In this document: positions 14,980-23,737 of the stretch, piece by piece | Layout of the letters: each line of letters begins with the position of its first letter | Numbering within the stretch: the first letter of the stretch is position 1 | DNA from: Herbiconiux sp. | GTDB lineage: Bacteria > Actinomycetota > Actinomycetes > Actinomycetales > Microbacteriaceae | Direction: 5' to 3' | DNA: 64,000 bases | NCBI RefSeq assembly: GCF_023264855.1 | Contig: NZ_JAHFUW010000016.1 | Coordinates: 1-64,000 of the forward strand | Notes under the pieces: model-generated | The model's database searches: none | The model's input: the letters and a program-made list of their open reading frames with translations, nothing else | Told to the model about the DNA's origin: nothing | Program-made: the position numbers and the translations under genes

Positions 14980-15694
14980 GATCCCCGAGACCGAGACCGT
15001 GACGCAGGCCCAGTCGGCGCAGAGCAAGTCCGAGCGCGCCTACTCCTACATCAAGGAGCGCATCGAGAACGGCAGCTACACACCCGGCTACCGCCTCGTG
15101 CTCGGCCAGATCGCGAAGCAGCTGGAGATCAGCGTGGTGCCCGTGCGCGAAGCCATCCGCCGCCTCGAGGCCGAGGGTGCCGTCACGTTCGAGCGCAACA
15201 TCGGCGCGCAGGTCGCGATGGTCGACGAGCGCGAGTACTTCTACACGATGGAGACGCTGAGCCTCGTGGAGGGGATGGCGACCTCGCTGTCGGCCCCCTT
15301 CGTGACGCCGCTCGACCTCGTCGAAGCGCGCGACATCAATGCGGCGATGCGCGACTGCCTCGACCACTTCGATCCGCACCGCTTCACCGAGCTGAACCGC
15401 GAGTTCCACGCCGTGATCTTCGAGCACTGCCCGAACCCGCACATCCTCGACCTCGTGCACCGCGGCTGGAAGCGCCTCGCCGTGCTGCGCGACTCGGTCT
15501 TCGGCTTCGTGCCCGGCCGCGCCCGCGAGTCGGTGGAGGAACACGAACGCCTGCTGCAGCTGATCGAGAGCGGTGCACCCGCCCTCGACATCGAGCTCGC
15601 CGCTCGCGCCCACCGCACCGGAACGCTCGACGCCCTCCTCCATCACCAGGCCAATCAGGCTCACCACTCCCATCCCGTGAATCAAGGACGATGA
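14969..15694 (+). CDS. GntR-family regulator, FCD type, probable hpa repressor
   Basis: The 241-residue protein has a winged helix (AYSYIKERIENGSYTPGYRL, then QIAKQLEISVVPVREAIRRL) and an all-helical C-terminal FCD domain with conserved histidines in LNREFHAVIFEHCPN and SVEEHERLL that normally bind a metal near the effector. The start ATG 14969 overlaps the fusion gene by 11 bp and its stop overlaps hpaE by 4 bp, so it is embedded in the operon it probably controls. The dyad at 13421-13437 is its best candidate operator. The effector is likely homoprotocatechuate or a ring-cleavage product; this is inference. Confidence 0.87.
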   Translation: MANEIPETETVTQAQSAQSKSERAYSYIKERIENGSYTPGYRLVLGQIAKQLEISVVPVREAIRRLEAEGAVTFERNIGAQVAMVDEREYFYTMETLSLVEGMATSLSAPFVTPLDLVEARDINAAMRDCLDHFDPHRFTELNREFHAVIFEHCPNPHILDLVHRGWKRLAVLRDSVFGFVPGRARESVEEHERLLQLIESGAPALDIELAARAHRTGTLDALLHHQANQAHHSHPVNQGR

Positions 15695-17253
15695 CCATGA
15701 CCACCCAGGAAACCCCCACCACCCAGGCGACTCAGCCCGCCACCCCCATCCCGCACATCCCCGAGGGTCTGCCGGAGCGCATCCAGCACTACATCGGCGG
15801 AGCCTTCGTCGACAGCGTCGGCGGCGAGACCTTCGACGTGCTCGACCCGGTGTCGAACGAGACCTACGTGCAGGCCGCGGCCGGCCAGAAAGCCGACATC
15901 GACCTCGCCGTCGCCGCCGCCCGCAAGGCCTTCGACGAGGGCCCCTGGCCCCGGATGCTGCCGCGGGCCCGCTCGCGCATCCTGAACAAGATCGCCGACA
16001 TCGTGGAGTCGCGAGACGCCCGCCTCGCCGAGCTGGAGTCGTTCGACTCGGGGCTGCCGATCACGCAGGCGCTCGGCCAGGCGCAGCGCGCGGCCGAGAA
16101 TTTCCGCTTCTTCGCCGACCTGATCGTGGCGCAGGCCGACGACACCTACAAGGTGCCCGGCCGTCAGCTCAACTACGTCAACCGCAAGCCGAAGGGCGTC
16201 GCGGGCCTGATCACGCCCTGGAACACCCCGTTCATGCTCGAGAGCTGGAAGCTCGCCCCGGCCCTGGCGTCCGGATGCACCGTGGTGCTGAAGCCGGCCG
16301 AGTTCACGCCGCTCTCGGCGAGCCTGTGGGCCGACATCTTCCGCGAGGCGGGCGTGCCCGACGGCGTGTTCAACCTCGTGAACGGTCTCGGTGAGGAGGC
16401 CGGCGACGCACTGGTGAAGCACACCGACGTGCAGCTGATCTCGTTCACCGGCGAGAGCTCGACCGGGCAGCTGATCTTCGCGAACTGCGCGCCCACCCTC
16501 AAGGGCATGTCGATGGAGCTCGGCGGCAAGTCGCCGGCCGTGATCTTCGCCGACGCCGATCTGGATGCCGCTCTCGACTCGACCCTGTTCGGCGTGTTCT
16601 CGCTGAACGGCGAGCGCTGCACGGCCGGCTCGCGCATCCTGGTCGAGCGCCCCGTCTACGAGCAGTTCATCGAGCGCTACGCCGCCCGCGCCAAGAACAT
16701 CGTGGTGGGCGACCCGCACGATCCGAAGACCGAGGTGGGCGCCCTCGTGCACCCCGAGCACTTCGCCAAGGTGATGAGCTACGTCGAGATCGGCAAGAGC
16801 GAGGGCCGCCTGCTCGCCGGTGGCGGACGCCCGGCGCACCTGCCGACCGGCAACTACGTCGAGCCGACGGTGTTCGCCGACGTGGCTCCGGATGCGCGCA
16901 TCTTCCAGGAGGAGATCTTCGGCCCGGTCGTGGCGATCACGCCCTTCGACACCGAGGAGGAGGCGCTGGAGCTGGCCAACGGTGTGAAGTACGGCCTCGC
17001 CGCCTACATCTGGACCTCGAACCTCGAGCGCGCGCACACCTTCGCGCAGGCCGTGGACTCGGGCATGGTGTGGCTCAACTCGCACAACGTGCGCGACCTG
17101 CGCACCCCCTTCGGCGGCGTCAAGGCGAGCGGCCTCGGCCACGAGGGCGGCTACCGCTCGCTCGACTTCTACAGCGACCAGCAGGCCGTGCACATCACCC
17201 TCGGCCCCGTGCACACCGCCCGCTTCGGCGCCAACGCCCCCGCCGCCCACTGA
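15691..17253 (+). CDS. hpaE: 5-carboxymethyl-2-hydroxymuconate semialdehyde dehydrogenase
   Basis: A 520-residue NAD-dependent aldehyde dehydrogenase. It has VAGLITPWNTPF, the general base Glu277 in MELGGKSP and the nucleophile Cys310 in NGERCTAGS. The C-terminal HNVRDLRTPFGGVKASGLG is characteristic of HpaE and HpcC enzymes. It oxidises the ring-fission semialdehyde made by HpaD to the dicarboxylate. ATG 15691 overlaps the regulator stop (ATGA); ATG 15697 is an alternative. The first 25 residues are Thr/Pro/Gln-rich and not conserved. The dioxygenase gene follows 29 bp downstream. Confidence 0.92.
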   Translation: MTMTTQETPTTQATQPATPIPHIPEGLPERIQHYIGGAFVDSVGGETFDVLDPVSNETYVQAAAGQKADIDLAVAAARKAFDEGPWPRMLPRARSRILNKIADIVESRDARLAELESFDSGLPITQALGQAQRAAENFRFFADLIVAQADDTYKVPGRQLNYVNRKPKGVAGLITPWNTPFMLESWKLAPALASGCTVVLKPAEFTPLSASLWADIFREAGVPDGVFNLVNGLGEEAGDALVKHTDVQLISFTGESSTGQLIFANCAPTLKGMSMELGGKSPAVIFADADLDAALDSTLFGVFSLNGERCTAGSRILVERPVYEQFIERYAARAKNIVVGDPHDPKTEVGALVHPEHFAKVMSYVEIGKSEGRLLAGGGRPAHLPTGNYVEPTVFADVAPDARIFQEEIFGPVVAITPFDTEEEALELANGVKYGLAAYIWTSNLERAHTFAQAVDSGMVWLNSHNVRDLRTPFGGVKASGLGHEGGYRSLDFYSDQQAVHITLGPVHTARFGANAPAAH

Positions 17254-17282
17254 CCCCTCACGACTTCGAGAAAGACAGTTCA

Positions 17283-18374
17283 ATGACGAATGACGACATC
17301 CTGACCGGACCCATCCCCACCCCCTCCGCGACGCCGCCGGACATCCTGCGCTGCGCGTACATGGAGATCGTGGTGACCGACCTCGCCAAGTCGCGCGAGT
17401 TCTACGTCGACATTCTCGGCCTCGTGGTGACCGAAGAAGACGAGAACGCGATCTACCTGCGCAGCTTCGAGGAGTTCATCCATCACAACCTCGTGCTGCG
17501 CCAGGGGCCGATCGCCGCGGTCGCCGCCTTCTCCTACCGGGTGCGCACGCCCGAAGACGTCGACCTCGCCGAGGCCTACTACAAGGAACTCGGCTGCCGC
17601 ACCGAGCGCCGCAGCGACGGTTTCGTGAACGGCATCGGCGACTCCGTGCGGGTCACCGATCCGCTGGGCTTCCCGTACGAGTTCTTCTACTCGGTCGAGC
17701 ACGTCGAACGCCTGGCCTGGCGCTACGACCTCTATGGCCCCGGCGCCCTCGTGCGCCTCGACCACTTCAACCAGGTGACCCCGGACGTGCCGCGCGGCCG
17801 CAAGTACCTCGAAGACCTCGGCTTCCGGGTGACCGAAGACATCCAGGACGAAGACGGCGTCACCTACGCCGCGTGGCTGCGCCGCAAGGACACCGTGCAC
17901 GACACCGCCCTCACCGGCGGCGACGGCCCGCGGATGCACCACATCGCGTTCTCGACGCACGAGAAGCACAACATCCTCTACATCTGCGACAAGCTCGGCG
18001 CGTTGCGCAAGAGCGACCTGATCGAGCGCGGCCCCGGCCGGCACGGCGTCTCGAACGCGTTCTACCTCTACATCACCGACCCCGACGGTCACCGCGTGGA
18101 GATCTACACGCAGGACTACTACACCGGAGACCCCGACAACCCCGTCGTCACCTGGGACGTGCACGACAACCAGCGCCGCGACTGGTGGGGCAACCCGGTG
18201 GTGCCGAGCTGGTACACCGAGGCCTCCTTGGTGCTCGACCTCGACGGCAACCCGCAGCCCGTGATCAAGCGCACCGATGCCAGCGAGATGGCGGTCACCG
18301 TCGGTGCCGACGGCTTCTCGTACACCCGCAAGGACGACACGGTCGAGGGCTTCAAGCTCGGGAACACGCTGTGA
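17283..18374 (+). CDS. hpaD: 3,4-dihydroxyphenylacetate 2,3-dioxygenase (extradiol, VOC type)
   Basis: The 363-residue protein opens the homoprotocatechuate ring between C2 and C3 using a mononuclear metal and O2. Against the Brevibacterium fuscum enzyme every active-site residue fits a constant offset of six: metal ligands His161, His220 and Glu273, and second-sphere Asn163, Trp198, His206, Arg249, His254, Tyr263 and Arg299. The sequence shows LVRLDHFNQV, MHHIAFST and HRVEIYTQDYY. Whether it uses Fe(II), as in Brevibacterium, or Mn(II), as in Arthrobacter MndD, cannot be told. The GTGA at its end couples it to the next gene. Confidence 0.95.
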   Translation: MTNDDILTGPIPTPSATPPDILRCAYMEIVVTDLAKSREFYVDILGLVVTEEDENAIYLRSFEEFIHHNLVLRQGPIAAVAAFSYRVRTPEDVDLAEAYYKELGCRTERRSDGFVNGIGDSVRVTDPLGFPYEFFYSVEHVERLAWRYDLYGPGALVRLDHFNQVTPDVPRGRKYLEDLGFRVTEDIQDEDGVTYAAWLRRKDTVHDTALTGGDGPRMHHIAFSTHEKHNILYICDKLGALRKSDLIERGPGRHGVSNAFYLYITDPDGHRVEIYTQDYYTGDPDNPVVTWDVHDNQRRDWWGNPVVPSWYTEASLVLDLDGNPQPVIKRTDASEMAVTVGADGFSYTRKDDTVEGFKLGNTL

Positions 18375-19861
18375 GCGCCGCCGGCACGGGCCTCGCTCCG
18401 GCCGAGCAGGCGCTGCTCGACGGCGTTCCCACGAGGCTCTTCATCGGCGGCGAGTGGATGGATGCGGCATCCGGAAAGACCCTCGACGTCTACGACCCCG
18501 CGACCGGCGAGGTCATCGCGAGCATCGCGGATGCCGGCGTCGACGACGGTGCCCGGGCCCTGGATGCGGCCGTCGCCGCGCAGGCCGACTGGGCCGCGAC
18601 CCCGCCCCGCGTACGCGGCGAGATCCTGCGCCGCACCTTCGACCTGCTGCAGGAGCGCAAAGAAGAAGCCGCGCTGCTGATGACCATCGAGATGGGCAAG
18701 CCGCTCGCCGAGGCGCGGGGAGAAGTCGCCTACGGCGGCGAGTTCCTGCGCTGGTTCAGCGAGGAGGCCGTGCGCATCTCGGGCCGCTACGGCTCGAACC
18801 CCGAGGGCACCGGCCGGATGATCGTCACCCAGCGCCCGGTCGGCCCGACCTTCCTCATCACCCCGTGGAACTTCCCGCTCGCGATGGCCACCCGCAAGCT
18901 CGCGCCCGCCATCGCGGCCGGCTGCACGAGCGTGATCAAGCCCGCCGCGCTCACCCCGCTGACGACGCTCTTCCTGGTGAAGCTGCTCGAAGAGGCCGGC
19001 CTACCCAAGGGTGTGGTCAACGTCGTCACCACGACCACGACCGGCCCGGTCTCCGGCGCGATCATCGCCGACCCGCGGCTGCGCAAGCTGTCGTTCACGG
19101 GTTCGACCCCGGTGGGCGTGCAGCTGCTCAAGCAGGCGGCCGACAACGTGCTGAAGACCTCGATGGAGCTCGGCGGCAACGCCCCGTTCGTGGTGTTCGA
19201 CGACGCCGACCTCGACAAGGCCGTGGAGGGCGCGCTGCTGGCGAAGTTCCGCAACATCGGCCAGGCCTGCACCGCGGCGAACCGCTTCATCGTGCACGAG
19301 AAGGTGGCCGACGAGTTCGGCCGTCGCCTGGCCGAGCGGGTCAAGGCGTTCCGGATCGGGCGCGGCACCGAAGAGGGCGTGACGATCGGGCCGCTGATCG
19401 ACGACAAGGCCGTGGCCAAGGTCGGCTCGCTCGTCGACGACGCCGTCGGGCGCGGGGCCACCCTGCTGACCGGCGGATCCGCCGTCGAGGGTCGCGGCTC
19501 GTTCTACGAGCCGACGGTGCTCGCCGACGTGCAGCAGGGCAGCGACATCCTGAGCGAGGAGATCTTCGGGCCGGTGGTGTCGATCATCCGCTTCACCGAC
19601 GAGGCCGACGCCGTGGCCAAGGCCAACGCCACCGAGTACGGCCTGGTGGGGTACGTGTTCACGAAGGATCTGGCCCGCGGCCAGCGCCTGATCGACTCGA
19701 TCGACACCGGCATGATGGGCCTCAACACGGGCGTGGTGTCGAACGCGGCGGCTCCCTTCGGCGGCGTGAAACAGTCGGGGCTAGGCCGCGAGGGCGGCTT
19801 CGAGGGCATCCACGAGTACCTCGAGACGAAGTACGTGCTGACACCCGATCCGTTCGCGTGA
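18371..19861 (+). CDS. gabD: Succinate-semialdehyde dehydrogenase [NAD(P)+]
   Basis: A 496-residue aldehyde dehydrogenase of the GabD type. It has [19 protein letters not shown], base Glu266 in [16 protein letters not shown], nucleophile Cys300 in [12 protein letters not shown] and the C-terminal [14 protein letters not shown]. It would oxidise the succinic semialdehyde released by HpaI to succinate and so link the pathway to the TCA cycle. The start GTG 18371 overlaps the hpaD stop by 4 bp. A strong hairpin begins 4 bp after its stop, so this is the last gene of the rightward operon. Other semialdehydes are possible substrates. Confidence 0.9.
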   Translation: MSAAGTGLAPAEQALLDGVPTRLFIGGEWMDAASGKTLDVYDPATGEVIASIADAGVDDGARALDAAVAAQADWAATPPRVRGEILRRTFDLLQERKEEAALLMTIEMGKPLAEARGEVAYGGEFLRWFSEEAVRISGRYGSNPEGTGRMIVTQRPVGPTFLITPWNFPLAMATRKLAPAIAAGCTSVIKPAALTPLTTLFLVKLLEEAGLPKGVVNVVTTTTTGPVSGAIIADPRLRKLSFTGSTPVGVQLLKQAADNVLKTSMELGGNAPFVVFDDADLDKAVEGALLAKFRNIGQACTAANRFIVHEKVADEFGRRLAERVKAFRIGRGTEEGVTIGPLIDDKAVAKVGSLVDDAVGRGATLLTGGSAVEGRGSFYEPTVLADVQQGSDILSEEIFGPVVSIIRFTDEADAVAKANATEYGLVGYVFTKDLARGQRLIDSIDTGMMGLNTGVVSNAAAPFGGVKQSGLGREGGFEGIHEYLETKYVLTPDPFA

Positions 19862-19864
19862 TCA

Positions 19865-19898
19865 CGATCCGGTGAACCTCCCGGGGTTCACCGGATCG
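19865..19898 (+). terminator. Terminator hairpin of the hpa operon
   Basis: A perfect 14-bp inverted repeat, CGATCCGGTGAACC (19865-19878) against 19885-19898 with a 6-nt loop, starts directly after the gabD stop. There is no U tract, as with the other strong hairpins in this window. Confidence 0.7.
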
Positions 19899-19982
19899 CC
19901 CCGACTCGCGGCGCGATAAAATCACAACCAGCCCGCCCTGAACCCCGGCGGGCGACGACTCGCTATTACAAGGTGGTAATAC

Positions 19983-20957
19983 GTGAACGAGATGGCTTCT
20001 CCCCGGCCGACCGGCCCCGTGCGTGCCACGGTGTCGAACGGATTCCGCGACTTCCGAGACGCCGTGGCGGGCTCGTTCGTGCCCTTGGAGGTCGGCAGCC
20101 TCGGCGCCGGCCCGTTCTGGGGCCGCCTGCGCACGGTCGACGTCGACGCCGTGCACGTCACCGAGGTGACGGCGACCCGGCACACCGTCGAGCGCACCCC
20201 GCTGCTGATCGAGGCGAACGATCCCCGGTACTACAAGGCGAGCCTGCAGGTCGCGGGCACCGGCCTCCTCATCCAGGACGGCCGGGAGGCGCTGCTGCAG
20301 CCCGGCGACCTGGCCATCTACGACACCGACCGGCCGTACTCGCTCGTCTTCGAAGACGACATCCGGATGCTCGTGCTGATGTTCCCGCGCGAGAGCATCG
20401 GCCTTCCGCCGGAGATGGTGGGGCAGCTCACCGCGCACCGCTTCTCCAGCGACGACGGGCTCGGCGGCATGATCATCCCGTTCCTGAACACGGTGTCGCA
20501 GAACATCGACCGGGTGGGCGGGCTCGCCGGGCCGCGGCTGGTGCAGACCGCGCTCGACCTGATCACCACGATGTTCGCCAGCGAGCTCGACCTGGAGGCG
20601 TCGTCCGGCGACTCGCACCAGCTGCTGATGCAGCAGATCCGGGGCTACATCGACGCGAACCTCGGCTCGCCCGAGCTGGGACCGGCGCAGATCGCCGCCG
20701 CGCACTTCATCTCCACCCGGCACCTGCACGGACTCTTCCGCGAGAAGGGCACGACGGTGTCGACCTGGGTCCGGGAACGTCGGCTCGACCGGTGCCGCCG
20801 CGATCTGGTCGACCCGCTGAACGCGCACCTCTCGGTGGGCGCGATCGCAGCGCGCTGGGGATTTCTGGACGCTGCGCACTTCTCGCGCGTGTTCAAGGCG
20901 GCGCACGGCGCCTCGCCGAGCGAGCTGAGGCTCGCCTCGCTGCGGCTCACGCCCTGA
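19983..20957 (+). CDS. AraC-family transcriptional regulator
   Basis: The 324-residue protein has an N-terminal effector domain of the AraC-binding-like type (AGTGLLIQDGREALLQPGDL, then YDTDRPYSLVFEDDIRMLVL). The C-terminal pair of helix-turn-helices (AAAHFISTRHLHGLFREKG and IAARWGFLDAAHFSRVFKAAHG) is the AraC signature. This effector type occurs in FeaR, the activator of the phenylethylamine genes in E. coli, which fits the aromatic setting. The start GTG 19983 follows AAGGTGG. It is convergent with the GMC oxidoreductase gene. Targets are unknown; the hpa genes and the oxidoreductase-MoaF pair are the nearest candidates. Confidence 0.86.
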   Translation: MNEMASPRPTGPVRATVSNGFRDFRDAVAGSFVPLEVGSLGAGPFWGRLRTVDVDAVHVTEVTATRHTVERTPLLIEANDPRYYKASLQVAGTGLLIQDGREALLQPGDLAIYDTDRPYSLVFEDDIRMLVLMFPRESIGLPPEMVGQLTAHRFSSDDGLGGMIIPFLNTVSQNIDRVGGLAGPRLVQTALDLITTMFASELDLEASSGDSHQLLMQQIRGYIDANLGSPELGPAQIAAAHFISTRHLHGLFREKGTTVSTWVRERRLDRCRRDLVDPLNAHLSVGAIAARWGFLDAAHFSRVFKAAHGASPSELRLASLRLTP

Positions 20958-21036
20958 GCTGCTGACGCCCTGAGCGGATACCCGGCCGCGCTCTCTGCGA
21001 GTCGGCCGAGCATCCGCACCGCCAGCCGCGCAGGAC

Positions 21037-22548
21037 TCAATCCAGCAGGAACTCCGCCGCCTTCTCGCCAATCAGCACGGCCGGGGCGTTGGTATTTCCG
21101 GTCGTGATCCGCGGCATGATCGAGGCGTCGGCCACGGTGAGGCCCGTCACCCCGCGCACCCGCAGACGCGGGTCGACCACGGCCAGCTCGTCGACGCCCA
21201 TCTTGCAGGTGCCGACCTGGTGGTGGTACGTGATGGCAGTGCGGCGCACGTAGTCGCGCAGGGCCTCGTCGTCGTCGACATCCGGGCCCGGGTAGAGCTC
21301 TGTCGCGCCCCAGCCCTCGGCCAGGGCGGCGGCCCGGCCGATCTCGCGCACCTGCCGCACGCTCCACACCAGCGCGGCGAGGTCGTCCTCGTGGCCGAGC
21401 GCGTCGATGTCGATCAGCACCTCGGCGTGCGGGTCGGAGCCCGCCAGGGTGAGGCGCCCGCGGGCCTTCGGCGCCACGATGCCGCCCATCAGGGTGAAGC
21501 CCCACTCGGGCCCGGTCATCCACGGCTCGTACATCGGCACGCTGAAGTGGATGGGCTGCGTGTCGGGCAGCTCGAGGTCGGGGCGGCTGCGGGCGAACAG
21601 GTGCGTCTCGGTGACGCCGTTGCCGGCGGCCGGCGGATCGATGCGCCGCTCGGTCGAGAAGATGACCGGGCTGAGCAGATGGTCGTGCAGATTCCGGCCC
21701 ACGCCGGGAGAGTCGACGACCACGTCGAAACCGAGCTCGCGCAGGTCGTCGGCCGGGCCGATTCCGCTGCGCAGCAGAACGCGCGGGGAGTCGATGGCGC
21801 CGGCCGAGAGCACGGTCTCGTCGGCGTACACCTGGTGCAGCGCGCCCTCCTGCTCGTACTCGACGCCGATCACGCGCGTGCCCTCGACGAGCACACGGTG
21901 CACCCAGGCGCCGGTGCGCACATCCAGCAGGGGGCTGTCGATGACGGGCTGCACGTAGGCGAGCCAGGTGTTCAGGCGCTTGCCGTCGCGCACCGTCACC
22001 TGCTCCTTCGAGACGCCGTCGAGGCGCTCGCCGTTGTAGTCGGGGTTCTCGGGAACGCCGCTCTGCACCGCAGCGTCGATGATCGACTGCTGGATGGGAG
22101 CGAGGTCGTAGGTGGTGACGTCGAGCGGGCCATCCGTGCCGCGGAGCTCGGAGGGGGTGCCGTGCCAGTTCTCGATGCTCTTGTAGACGGGCAGCACGTC
22201 GTCCCAGCCCCAGCCCTCGTTGCCGAGCGAGGCCCAGTGGTCGAAGTCCTGCGGGGCGCAGCGCACCCAGATCATGGCATTGAGGGCATGCGATCCGCCG
22301 AGCACCTTGCCGCGGGGCAGGTGCAGGCGGCGGTCGGCGGCGTGCGCCTGGGGAACGGTGAAGTAGTCCCAGTCGTCGGCACTGTGCCAGATCTCGCCCA
22401 GACGGGCCGGGTCGTGGATCGCAGGATTCGTGTCGTGCCCACCGGCCTCCAGCAGAACGACGCGGCGCCCGGCATCCACCAGGCGGCGCACCAGCACCGA
22501 CCCCGCCGACCCCGCACCGACCACGATCACATCCGGACGTTCGATCAT
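21037..22548 (-). CDS. GMC-family FAD-dependent oxidoreductase
   Basis: The 503-residue protein has the FAD dinucleotide fold (DVIVVGAGSAGSVLVRRL, residues 5-22), the GMC signature GGSHALNAMIWVR and the active-site pair YHHQVGTCKMG (His) and RITTGNTNAPAVLIGEKAA (Asn). It oxidises an alcohol to an aldehyde with FAD. Choline dehydrogenase and aryl-alcohol oxidases are relatives, and the substrate cannot be deduced. ATG 22548 is chosen because GGAGACGCAGG lies just upstream. The gene is divergent from a MoaF-family gene and may share its promoter region, so an alcohol related to the aromatic pathway is plausible. Confidence 0.87.
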   Translation of the reverse strand: MIERPDVIVVGAGSAGSVLVRRLVDAGRRVVLLEAGGHDTNPAIHDPARLGEIWHSADDWDYFTVPQAHAADRRLHLPRGKVLGGSHALNAMIWVRCAPQDFDHWASLGNEGWGWDDVLPVYKSIENWHGTPSELRGTDGPLDVTTYDLAPIQQSIIDAAVQSGVPENPDYNGERLDGVSKEQVTVRDGKRLNTWLAYVQPVIDSPLLDVRTGAWVHRVLVEGTRVIGVEYEQEGALHQVYADETVLSAGAIDSPRVLLRSGIGPADDLRELGFDVVVDSPGVGRNLHDHLLSPVIFSTERRIDPPAAGNGVTETHLFARSRPDLELPDTQPIHFSVPMYEPWMTGPEWGFTLMGGIVAPKARGRLTLAGSDPHAEVLIDIDALGHEDDLAALVWSVRQVREIGRAAALAEGWGATELYPGPDVDDDEALRDYVRRTAITYHHQVGTCKMGVDELAVVDPRLRVRGVTGLTVADASIMPRITTGNTNAPAVLIGEKAAEFLLD

Positions 22549-22725
22549 CCTGCGTCTCCTCTCTGATGACACTGCGACCACGGTGCCAGAGCGCGCCCGG
22601 CCGCGGGACCCCGGCGGAGCATCCGTTCGCTGAGAGTCAATCCCCGTGCCCGGCCCGACAACCTCGGCCCCCGGCTCTGCGGAAAAGCTGGCGGCATCCC
22701 CCCTCCGACGACGAAAGGGATCACC

Positions 22726-23574
22726 ATGGCCGACATCTCAGACCACCTTGAGGCCGCGGGCGACCAGTGGCGCAGCTACGACGAGTTCGCCGCCGGAATC
22801 GACACCTACCGCCTGCCCTCCGCCGACCTGACCGGCCGATGGGTCGAGCTCGACCTGGGTGGGGATCGGCTTCGCCTCGAGTTCCCGGATGCGGGGCTCG
22901 CGCGCTGGTCGTCGCCCGCGTTCGGTACGGGGCGGGCATCCGACGGCCCGGCATCCGTCGACCCCTACGACGCCGTGCAGGTGCGCCCCGGAGTCGTGTT
23001 CGTCAACCTCGAGCTCCGCAGCCGCGAGCGGGAGGCGATCACGGTGATCTGGTCGACGCGCACCGGGCGTGCCCTCGTGACGCACTCGCGCATCCGCAGT
23101 TCGGAGGAGGCCGCCGCCGACGGCGAGCCGCAGGTGACGCAGACCTTCCACCCCGGTGTGCTCACGGCCACCGAGGCGGGCCCGGCCGCTGCCCCCTCAG
23201 GGCCCGCGCCGGCTCCCTCGCGCGACCTGATCGGCAAGCGCAACGTCTACCGCTACAGCCCCGAGCACCTCTATGAGCACACCTACATGTCGTCGGAGCG
23301 CTACATGTGGCAGTGCCTGCAGGGTGTGCAGCGCGGGCACGGCGACGTCGACCGCTCCACCGTCTGGAAGTTCGACGACGGCCTCTACCTCTTCTGCTTC
23401 CGCGAGTTCAAGATCGCCGTGGCGAGCGTGTGGCTGCACGACCTCGGCTACGACCTGCGCACCACCGGCGTCTTCCTCGGTCTCACGGCCTCCGACGCCG
23501 CGGCCCACTCCCGCGCGGGCGGCCACATCTACCCCCTCGGTGCCGTTACCTACCCCGACGTGCAGCCCGTCTGA
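22726..23574 (+). CDS. moaF: MoaF-family protein (first of two)
   Basis: A 282-residue protein with an N-terminal beta-rich half (WVELDLGGDRLRLEF) and a C-terminal half carrying the family segment GKRNVYRYSPEHLYEHTYMS plus YMWQCLQGVQ, with a Pro/Ala linker at about 145-165. The fold is lipocalin-like in this family. Databases label it molybdenum cofactor biosynthesis protein F, but no cofactor gene is nearby. The moaF name also comes from the monoamine regulon of Klebsiella, which fits this catabolic setting better. AAAGGGA precedes ATG 22726. A paralogue lies at 35279-36142. The biochemical role is unknown. Confidence 0.8.
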   Translation: MADISDHLEAAGDQWRSYDEFAAGIDTYRLPSADLTGRWVELDLGGDRLRLEFPDAGLARWSSPAFGTGRASDGPASVDPYDAVQVRPGVVFVNLELRSREREAITVIWSTRTGRALVTHSRIRSSEEAAADGEPQVTQTFHPGVLTATEAGPAAAPSGPAPAPSRDLIGKRNVYRYSPEHLYEHTYMSSERYMWQCLQGVQRGHGDVDRSTVWKFDDGLYLFCFREFKIAVASVWLHDLGYDLRTTGVFLGLTASDAAAHSRAGGHIYPLGAVTYPDVQPV

Positions 23575-23725
23575 TCGGTCGGATGCGGGGGAGGGGGCGT
23601 GGCAGAGGTGTGAAGGTGTTACCGGCGTCTGGCGGCCTGGTCGGCTGGGTGGTTTCGGTGGGTTCCGGGGGCGATCGTGCGCCTATCCTCCGCAAATTAA
23701 TCGAGCTTTCATCAGGTGTTTCTGA

Positions 23726-23731
23726 TAGAAT
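23726..23731 (+). promoter_or_regulatory. Extended -10 box of a leaderless promoter
   Basis: TGATAGAAT (extended -10, TAGAAT at 23726-23731) ends 6 nt before ATG 23738 in a locally AT-rich stretch with no ribosome site. Confidence 0.6.
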
Positions 23732-23737
23732 CTCAGT

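Noticed and set aside
15691-15696. Two candidate starts for hpaE at 15691 and 15697
   Set aside because: Neither has a decisive ribosome site. 15691 was kept because it gives the ATGA overlap seen throughout the operon; the second remains possible and changes only two residues.
22726-23574. Molybdenum cofactor biosynthesis role for the MoaF proteins
   Set aside because: No other cofactor gene or molybdoenzyme is present in the window, and both copies sit in amine or aromatic gene settings.
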